From NCBI RefSeq assembly GCF_014529535.1, contig NW_023503370.1, positions 1,632,552 to 1,696,551 of the forward strand: 64,000 nucleotides of DNA, in the 5' to 3' direction. The translations under genes and the position numbers were made by a program. The stretch's first letter is position 1, and every line of letters starts with the position of its first letter. The notes under the pieces are model-generated. The model searched no databases and was not told the DNA's origin. It saw nothing but the letters and a program-made list of their open reading frames with translations. Of the stretch, positions 55,140 to 64,000 are shown one piece after another. This DNA comes from Bradysia coprophila. Taxonomy: Eukaryota > Arthropoda > Insecta > Diptera > Sciaridae.

Positions 55140-58100
55140 CTCCAATCGATAAAATTTGCACAGGTCTAAATTTTCACTTTGCGACGTTATACGTCAAACA
55201 ACTTACAGCTTGTGCATTAAACATTTACAATGAATTAGCTTTTTTCTTATGAATGACAATCAGGGCTTAATATTGAGAATTATTTCACTAAATTTGGTAA
55301 CTTTATTAGTGAAATATGGTGAAATTTAGTGAAATATTTATCAATATTAGGCTCAGTATAATAGATCCTCACTTTTCACACTAGTTGATAAATGTAACTC
55401 TGTTCAGGCTATACTTCTCTCACACTGCTGTTTCCACTGTGAAAGTGACAGACTTAATGAAGCGCATTCCATTTAAAAAAAAAGAAGAAGTTAATCTGAC
55501 GCTGTGCTCCCTGTCAACACAAAAAATCTTTTAAAAACTGTCTTTGTTATCGTATCGCTGCTAAAAGATGTTTGCGTTGGCAAGAAAACATCGGTTGACG
55601 TAGTTTTCTTTTCTTTATGTGCCGGCGATTTTATAACAGGGACTGTGTATACGTATCCGTATTTTCATCCGTATATTTACTGGGTGTAGAAAATTAGCGC
55701 AGCAAAATAAATATTTTGATTATAAAATTGACCTACAAATGTGGTATGTAGGTCGGGAAAATTCCTCTAACGTATGAGTTGTTTAAGAGCAGAAGTATTT
55801 TAAAACAAAAGAACAAAATCAATTACCCTTTGGATCTTAGAACGTTCACCTGACTAGTCCTAGACCGCGGGACTGTTCTTCTAAGACAAAACAATTTATG
55901 TGTTCGTTCGCGGAGGGATGCTCTCGTTTCGTTATTTCTGTCAACAAAGACGCTTAACATTCAACAATGTAGTAAAACGCAAAATCATTTAGTCATGTAC
56001 GCCATAAATGTAAACAAAAAACTAGAATGTTGGCAACATCGACTGCCAAAAATTGCCACACGTGGCATACGAGTTCAATAGTTAAATTTGTGCATCTAAA
56101 ATTGAAAAGATTTTAGGTGATTATCACACATAGTATACTTATGTACATTAGCATCAGAATAAAATTCACATTTTCTCTCTGTTTTCATTAGAAAATTATA
56201 GGAGAGAAAATTCACTTGACTTCCCTTCAATATCAAGTCGATTTTCTTTCATCAAGGTCATTTATGCCAAAAATTTTCAGAGTATAAGATTCAGTGTATA
56301 TATGCCATTTCTATGTGTGGAGTACGTGGAATTGCGCATATTAATTACTCCATAATCCAATTATCGATTTAGATTTTACAATGTTTGTTTACAATTTCTT
56401 TTCTACTTTGTTATGATTGACCTTAATATTATCCAATGTCTAGTACAAGTCTGCTGCATATATAAAATTAATGTGATGTCGATCGAGTTTAATGTACTAC
56501 TGAACGTATTAAAATGTTAGTTGACTGTTTCCTCATTACAATATTTTGCAATCGTTCACAAGATTAATTCAGCGATACATTGTTAGTCGACATACGGTGA
56601 AGTACTTACCTCATTAAAATAGTCATTGAAGGTATAAATATATATCGTCTACACGTGTCGTTTTGTTAATCGTTGTTTTACATTCACGGTTACAATAAGA
56701 ACTAAAAATTTCACTGACTGACTGCAATATCATTAACACTATTTCAAATTTTATCAGTTTGGCTACATCGGAAACAAATCAATTCAAAAACATAGACAAA
56801 TAAAACTAAATTGTGATCTTAGAAATGCCCTGTGCGAAACTGCTACACTGAATTTTAACCGAGCAAACTTTCATATGTTGCTGAAGATAGACAACACCGA
56901 TGTATGTTCATAACGATTATATGCTCACCAATTTGTTTCTCTGGCATTCTTCATCTGATTTTTTCTCTCTCGTACGAATTTAAAAGTGCGTTTCATAGTC
57001 GAGTCGATTGCCGGTAAAAATAAAATGTGATATTAGGAGTGGACGATGATGGATGGTGAGATTGGATGGTGTGCGTTAGTTAGATTTTATGTTGGTCTGT
57101 ATGCGGTTATGAAATGCAGGGATGGTGCCACTGACGAAAATCTCCATTACTAAATTGACCAGGCTATGAATACTTAAGTGTCCATTTCAGAGGAAACTAA
57201 GCATTAGTTCTGACCAGTGAAAATATTTTTGAAAGAAAAGTCTACTGTTGACGCGTGAACATATTCTTGGACAGTCTAAAATATGACATTTCATATTATA
57301 TCGATATCAGCTGTCTTACCATTGTGATTTGTGTTGATAAGAAATTGATAAAACAGGATATGTCATTCTTGGAAGTACAGAAGCTATAAAAATTTAAACT
57401 ACGGACTTTCTTGATGAGTTGAGGGTCGAAAAAAACAATTCAGAAGCTGATAAAGTCACAGGACACTCGAAATAACCCTCAAAATCGTCGTTTCCACATT
57501 ACATGTTCACAAAATACATAGAACTGCCCTTAAGGCTATTAATAAGCTCCTTCACACTTCGTGTAACCGAAAACGTTTTTAAATGGAACAAAACGCAACA
57601 ATAGCTCTCGACACATGTTGTAGACAAAAATATTATGTTAGTGTGCCTACTATGACACCACGCATGTTCAACAAGAATTATGTTTAAAATTTCCGTTCAC
57701 CATACAGGTCTACACTTAATGGAAAGCAAAGCATATGGTAAACGAAACCTTTTGCTCACGTTTTCTCTGTTTTCTTTTGCCGCATTGCATGTTCATTCGG
57801 AGAGAGATTATGATGATTCTCTCTTTGAAAAATGTTATGAATGAAATTTAATAAAAAAAAACCAAGTTCACTCCACTCGGTATAATATCTCATCTCTCAG
57901 CTACAACGTGAAAATATTGTGATGCAATTTTCTGATGAATGGCCGTCATACGCATTGCATCACTATTTTTTTCTTTCTTCAAACTATACTGTATGTACGT
58001 GTACACGTACATTGTCTGTACACGTACACGTCTTGATAGGTATTGCAAAGAATCAATAAAGCCAAGCGTATCGATAATATAATGCTGTATGACGATGAAC

Positions 58101-58693
58101 CACCTGGGATTGACGCAAGAAATACATTAGCATTTCATAGAAGTAAAGTATTAACTAGAGACCTGAAGAGAAAGATTCGTGCATCTTATTGATGTAGATC
58201 TGGTAACATACCATACCAGTCAATGCTTTGTATAGACACTACTCCAGAGGTCCATTTTAAATATGTTAAAAATATGGATGGAATTATCTATTCACATCAA
58301 TACTTTATTCAGTCATATTCATCATAAAGGGTAAATGGTTCAAATTTAGAAAGTGTAGTGTCATTTGAATGGTGTATGAAAGGTAAATGAAAGGTAAATG
58401 AAACCCCGTCAAACTGTATTATAACTAGTACTTATAAAGTACATAACTACCAACCCTATGCATATGCAAGAAAACTATTACATGTGGCCAATATTTGCAG
58501 TTAAAAATCTTCTGCGACACTTGTAGTTATGGTCGACATAAACAGGTATGTATAGTTGTGACGAATCGATATTTCGTTTTCAATTAGAAATATTTCTTTT
58601 TTTATAAATCATTAATTTTATCATTCCATAATAATTATTGCGCGGAATACAGTCACTATAGTGAGAGCTGATGGAAAATCGAAAACCGGATAC

Positions 58694-58921
58694 GTGAAAG
58701 GTGGTCGTGGGGCAAATATGTTCTTCATGGGTTTGAAATTTATCTACATCTGAGCAGTTGAGAAAAAAGTTTAAAATTTGATTATCTCGGCGAATATCTA
58801 ACGGTTGCCATGAACCATTTTTCCGACTGTTTACATCAGTGTAAACGAATTTCAAACCCAATAAGAACATATTTGCCTCGAAACTGTTTCCTTTCCAATG
58901 ACACCCCACATGACCTTTCAT
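58694..58921. repeat. Foldback element
   Basis: GGGGCAAATATGTTCTTCAT (58709 on) returns as the reverse complement ending near 58879. The outer GTGAAAGGT...GTGGGG is answered by CCCCACATGACCTTTCAT at the right. The arms are imperfect. The minus-strand frame 58580-58921 overlaps it and is not a gene. Confidence 0.6.
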
Positions 58922-59509
58922 GCATCTAAAGATGCATGTTGCATTTAAAAAAATGACCTCTAGGGATCAATACCTATCTAGGTAGATGCGTCAACTATTA
59001 AAAGAATCCCTCTGTTCAAATCTTGTATCAGAATCAGATATTTTGGAAAAAAGGATTGCGCCAAAAAAAAACTTTTAATCTCCAAGCTGTAGGCAAAACA
59101 ACAAAGTACAGCCCAAGGTTTGCCCGTCGTATACAAAAATTCTAGTCCACTGCACGCGATAAAAACTTCCAACAGCCTTAAAATGAACTTAAAATGAGTG
59201 CACCCTAGTAAAAAAGGAAAGTATCGAAATTCGTATTCGCACGGTCTCAAATCGATTGTTTTCTAAGACGTGATGTTTTTCAAACTTTTCAAACCTTCAT
59301 TTATACACGGGCAGCATCCGATAAGTTCTGTTGATTAGTCGTTTCCGACGCCGGATCTGCTGATGATCATATCATACTAATAAATATCCACAATGCCCAT
59401 ACCCATTTGGACCGGGCAGTCCACTCATGTCGCCCACCAATAATTTCAAGAGTTAATCTATATCTGAGATTCTATGATTTCTAAGGATAAAAACATGAAA
59501 AATAGTGTT

Positions 59510-59640
59510 TTTGTGTGAATTGTGTTGATCCGAGGCGAAGCCGAGGTCAAAGAGCACACGAAGACGATACTTTCCATTTTTATACAGAGTTATGTAATGG
59601 ATTTTACATGCTGAGGGCGTCGAAAGACATGTTTTTCAGT
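59510..59640. repeat. Dispersed repeat, GAGGCGAAGCCGAGGTC type, copy 2
   Basis: It pairs with 22920-23030 in the same orientation. Here the core reads CCGAGGCGAAGCCGAGGTCA followed by AGAGCACACGAAG and ATGGATTTTACATGCT. Confidence 0.6.
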
Positions 59641-59768
59641 GTTCTTTCATTTATCCATTTATCTGTTAAGTGTGTGATGCAACACTGAAACAGGAGAAAA
59701 CATATGTATTATTGAGTAATAATACGCATATTTACTAATGACTACCGGAGATTAGTTTACATTTGCTC

Positions 59769-60679
59769 TAGGGAATGTAACCGGGAAATTAAAAACCGGG
59801 AAAAGCCGGTTAACCGGTTTACCATTTACCGGGATTTTTTTTTCGTCATTTACCGGTTAACCGACCTTCAAAAATTGAATGATTTTTTCATTTTTCCTTT
59901 GCATAATACCTTGAATGGAATTATTCTTCTAGTTGCATTAAGGCATTACATCTAATTTGAATTCTTTGTGAACATTTTCATCGTAAATTTTATTTATCAT
60001 GATAAGCAACAACTCAAGGTCAGCCATAACGCGGTAACTTGAATGGGTCATTTTTGATGTCAGGCAAGAACCATTCCAAGTGACAGCGATAAGCTGAAAA
60101 CACACTGGCAGCTGACATTGCTGAGATGGACAATTTATGCTGCTATTTCTATTGTATTCCGTTTCTCACCACAAACAATGGAAATCGCAGCATAAATTGT
60201 CCACCTCAGCAATTTCAGTTGCTAGTGTGTTTTCAACTTTAGGCTGAGAACAAACGATCAATTTTGCGTTGCTGAGGTGGACAATTATGCTGTAATTTCT
60301 ATTGTAATCGAATTTTCACCACACGATAAACAAAAGAAAAAGCAGCATTATTTTCGATCTGAGCAACGCAAAATTGATCGTTTGATCGTTTCGCCTTAAG
60401 TTTGCAACTCCAAAATCGCTGTTCCTTAGAAAATTTACAGAATTCGAAGTGGAGAAGATCGTGTAACTACATCTTCTAAGAAACCAAATGAAACGACGTC
60501 CGTCAAAAATTCAAGAAGACAGTACAATAGAAACAGAAATTTAGAAACTAGCTCACTCATCAAAAAACAAATGTCTAAACGAGTACACAATGTACTAATC
60601 ATTTCCCGGGAAATTTTTTCAAATTTACCGTTTTTCCCGTTTCCCGGTTTTTCAAAATCGACTGTAAATGCATTCTCTA
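59769..60679. mobile_element. hAT-like non-autonomous element
   Basis: The ends TAGGGAATG and CATTCTCTA are imperfect inverted termini. The flanks ATTTGCTC (59761-59768) and ATTTGCTA (60680-60687) are a 7-of-8 match to an 8-bp target duplication, as made by hAT transposases. Both ends carry CCGGTT/TTTCCCGG words. The interior holds two separate palindromes, 60095-60234 and 60241-60396, each with arms around CTGAGGTGGACAAT or a close variant. No transposase frame is present. Confidence 0.7.
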
Positions 60680-61636
60680 ATTTGCTACAGTGAACGACAT
60701 CTCAAATGTCTCACTGTCAAATTTTTCTGAGAATTTTATTGTGTCATTGTGTCATAAAAAATTTACTGTCAATAATCGTTTTTCATTCGGTTATCAACAA
60801 TCGATACTTGATTGTTTCTGATGAACTGATCATCGATAAAACATTCGATTTTTTTTTTTGAAAGTATCGATAATTGATTGTCGGCGAATAATCTATATTT
60901 TATCAATCAATTGATTTATCGAACATGCTTAAATATATAGCGAGAAGCTGCAATTTATAAAGAAAACTTATCCTTAGAGGACAAAAACCTACCGCATCTT
61001 GTATAGTAGAAAAAGATCATACAAGGTGTTCGTGACGAATCTTCAAGAGAACCCTTCAAAGTGTACCGCTACTTTCTTGTACCGCTTCAATGGTTTTTGT
61101 TTTATCCAAAAGATCATCACGATCCCCATACACGATAGCCTTTATTTTCTTGTTTTTGTTTGTTGCATATACTTCTTAGTAGCATGTTTTGTCACTAATA
61201 AACAACTAATAATCAGTATATCTACTACAACCTCCGTTTTGAATGCCATTGCTTTACTGCTGTGTGCATAATGCAGACTACATTATAATAATTTACTAAG
61301 AGTGGTTTAGTCGATCACGTTTAATGGTCCTCCTATTTCTATTTTAAGATTTTAGGAGGAGATAAAATCGTAGCGAAAATAGGCGTGACCAGAGAAATTG
61401 TCACTCATATTTGTGAATTTTAGTTCTTAGGTAAAGAAGTTTTAATTCTAAGCACTTGGGATTATGGTTTAGGAAAATATCGCATTCTAAACGGTTCAGT
61501 CGTCTGTAAACTAATGTCGGATAAACACATTGACGCTTCGATCATTGTAATTTAGATTTTCTTCGGCAAAAAGTAATCGTAACCATAAGTGGCATGTTGA
61601 GAATGTATTAAAATAGTGAATCTGTGTTATGTATCT

Positions 61637-64000
61637 ATGAACATACAACTGAGAAATATGACAAAGTTTAATAATAAAATCGATTGTACGCCCAATGTAA
61701 CCGAAAGTTTTAAAAGTGAATACAATTGCCGATCAGACGTTAAATCCATACAAAATGATGTGTCAAATATTTCCATTTCAAATAATAACAGTCTGTATCA
61801 GCGCTATGACAGTGTCAGTGATAGTGCAGCCGAAATTAAATATTTCTCCGATACACGGTCACCACATTCAAATATGACGGATTATGATGATAATAGTCTC
61901 AGCTCGGAGGAGCATGTTTTGACGCCATTGGCCTGTGTGTCGGGACAATCTAGGCCTTGCTTAACATGGGCCTGTAAGGCATGCAAGAAAAAAAGTGTGG
62001 CAGTTGATCGACGGAAGGCAGCCACATTGAGAGAAAGAAGACGTCTTAGAAAAGTAGGTGTCGTTGTTTGTATGAGCTCTTTAGTGTTATGATCGAAAGT
62101 GAAACCGTGGTACAGCTTACCAAGTACACGGTTCGCAATTACTTAAGTCTGTCGCAAAGTTTAAAGATTTGAGAAAGGCAAAGGTGGTTTATTTGAAGGG
62201 TGTAATTGGCTTTTCGTAATTTTCTGAAATAGTCGATTTGCGAGAGGTTTCGTTTCCTCGAAAGGTTTAGTGATCGAGAGAGAATAGGTTTGTTAAAAAG
62301 AGTATAAAAACCATAACCAGCTCTAACCCCTAATTGGTCTATCACACAACCCTGCAATAACACAACCTTTTCTTGAAGAATCTTTTTTTTCATTTTATTT
62401 TCTAAATTGGATTTTGTGTTTTGGAACTAGGGTGGGAAGATACCGAATAATCGATGAGGCTGATGAATATACCCCTCGCAGAATAGGACAAAAATGATCT
62501 TCTAAAACATCATCATCACGGAAACTTCCCCAAGACGATTTTTTTGCAATCGGAAAATTGTCGGTAGAGAAGAAAATTCTATTTATGCAACAGAGGTATC
62601 TAAAGTCCGTAGATTTCGAACATTAGGATGCTGAGTTGCATAAATCGTCTTATGAATCTCGGTGCAAAGTACATTATTAGGCTTACAATGAGAAAAAGCT
62701 TAATACGCAAGGCCCTTAAAGTGTTTCAATTCTTCTTGAAAATAATTTGGTTTTGTTGTCAAAAACACCAACTGCTGGAAATCTGTCATGCGCATGAAAA
62801 ATGAGTCCCTACATAGCACTGCTCCCAGCAATAACATAGAAAAAACACACAAGACAAGTGTACAAGCATTCAAATAGAAATTTGGAGGCTTATTGACATC
62901 TGACATACATGTGTAAATGCTAGGAGCAGAGATTTCCTTTCCAGTTCCATATCATAGGTAGAGTAGAAACATAAACTTCTTCTAGAGAAGACATTACATC
63001 AATGAAATATGAAGAATTGTCTCGAAATTGTTCCTTTGATTACGCATCTTTAGGATGGTCTTCACTTCCATCTATTTTAAAGCAGCTTTCGTTGTTTTAT
63101 GAGCAAAAAACAACTTCTATGTTAAAAAAAATACTTCTAAATTGAAGTTACGAGAGATTTACCATTCGCTAATCTTTTCATTTACAGGTTAATGAAGCAT
63201 TTGAGGTGTTGAAGCGCCGAACAAGTACAAATCCCAACCAAAGATTACCGAAAGTAGAAATATTAAGAAATGCTATAGAATACATAGAAAATCTTGAAGA
63301 CTTATTGCACGTAAGTACAGCTCATGTTATTCACCAATTCAATCGAACAAATAACTGTAATCCGAAAAAATGTCGATAGGATTCACCCGTCACTAGAGAT
63401 CCTTCGGATGTGATTACTGATATAAGTCCGAGATCTACACCTCCAGAATATGTGGTAAGTTTATTTGAAAAATTGTTTTCTATTATATTAAAACGTAAAA
63501 ACAAAATAGAAGAGACTTTTCAACCGTACTTTATGTGTAGAACGATTGCATTTTCATTTTAGTTTCTAAATGATCCGTTGAAAATGTGTGTAATAATAGA
63601 TCAAACAGATACAGTGTCGTATAATGTAGGCCCATTCAAATGATTTATTTGTATACCCGTGAATAAGGAAAATTTGTACTTCACTTCATATCTTATTTTG
63701 ATTGAACAAATTTTATGTGAACACGACTAACAACTCTATTTTGTCTGCGTGGTGTTCAGCATGACACACTGTAATGTATAACAGACATACATGCAGATAT
63801 TACACGAACACTTTGCTCGATAATATTTGTTTCAATTTATCTCTACAAACAAAGCATACTTCTACTAAAAATCTTTTACTTCATTAGTTTTAACATATAT
63901 TTAACTATAACAAGGAACCAGTGATCATCATTTACTTTAGTCTATGTTGTCGATAAATGAGTTGCTTTTCAGATATCAATTGAAAGCCTTGAGTTAGAGC
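61637..64000 (+). CDS. nau: MyoD-family bHLH transcription factor, cut by the right edge
   Basis: Exons 61637-62053, 63188-63310 and 63380-63454 join in phase 0; a further exon may begin at 63973 after TTGCTTTTCAG. The protein specifies or maintains muscle identity by binding E-boxes as a heterodimer with Daughterless. A Cys/His-type [10 protein letters not shown] precedes the basic region [17 protein letters not shown], which carries the myogenic Ala-Thr pair and the Lys before the helix. Exon 2 supplies the helix-loop-helix, with [19 protein letters not shown]. Exon 3 is Ser/Pro-rich. The N-terminal 110 residues are acidic and Ser/Asn-rich, as in activation domains. Start: the first in-frame ATG is 61637; 61658 is an alternative. 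Flies have a single MyoD homologue, so nautilus is the natural assignment. Confidence 0.92.

Larger units (their letters stand above)
49954..61636. other. Gene-poor intergenic region before nautilus
   Basis: Nearly 12 kb with no exon I can support. It holds a CACGG-type MITE (54929-55139), a foldback (58694-58921), a dispersed repeat (59510-59640), a hAT-like element (59769-60679) and several blocks of one repeated word (51690-51790, 53160-53230, 55270-55350). Frames at 51557-51871 and 53156-53482 fall in or beside those blocks. Long-range myogenic regulatory sequence is expected here by position but not identified. Confidence 0.5.

Noticed and set aside
56595-56640. A strong minus-strand donor (AATGAG before GTAAGT) after a short ATG frame
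   Set aside because: An isolated donor with no partner exon; could be a 5' untranslated exon but nothing supports it.
57990-58035. GTACACGTAC-type palindromic words
   Set aside because: Short alternating purine-pyrimidine sequence; similar simple runs occur near 10765 and need no special explanation.

Overview
The window looks like nuclear DNA of a fly, most likely a lower (nematoceran) dipteran. It is AT-rich, its genes are split by short GT-AG introns, and its proteins resemble Drosophila ones, including a phototransduction-type TRP channel with an INAD-binding tail and a CAPA/pyrokinin precursor. The order-level call is an inference from protein similarity; no species can be read from the sequence.

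Layout from left to right. 843-2151 (-): a small two-exon single-pass membrane protein I do not recognise. 2152-9442: intergenic DNA full of palindromic mobile-element remnants. 9443-17554 (+): the trp channel gene, solved as 20 coding exons that close to 1167 residues, one of them a 5-nucleotide micro-exon. 22100-25362 (+): a capa neuropeptide precursor with signal peptide, two FPRI/V-amides, one WFGPRL-amide and an extra FTPRL-amide on its own exon. 30852-38840 (-): a nine-exon coiled-coil protein of 581 residues that I cannot name, whose first exon contributes only 8 coding nucleotides. 41187-42980 (+): a PDCD2-like (trus) gene of six exons. 45478-45577 (+): a possible orphan first coding exon. 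46893-49953 (-): a ChaC-type gamma-glutamylcyclotransferase of three exons. 61637 to the right edge (+): a MyoD-family bHLH gene (nautilus), cut by the window end.

All multi-exon models were assembled by eye. They rest on GT/AG sites, matching intron phases and, where known, family conservation. The summed coding lengths of the complete genes are all multiples of three.

The genes do not form a pathway or operon: phototransduction, peptide signalling, 40S ribosome maturation, glutathione breakdown and myogenesis sit side by side. Most unexplained structure is transposon-like: two TTAA-flanked palindromic elements, a CACGG-ended family with two copies, a hAT-like element of about 0.9 kb, several foldbacks, and blocks built from one short self-complementary word. 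No rRNA, tRNA, CRISPR or bacterial-type feature was seen.
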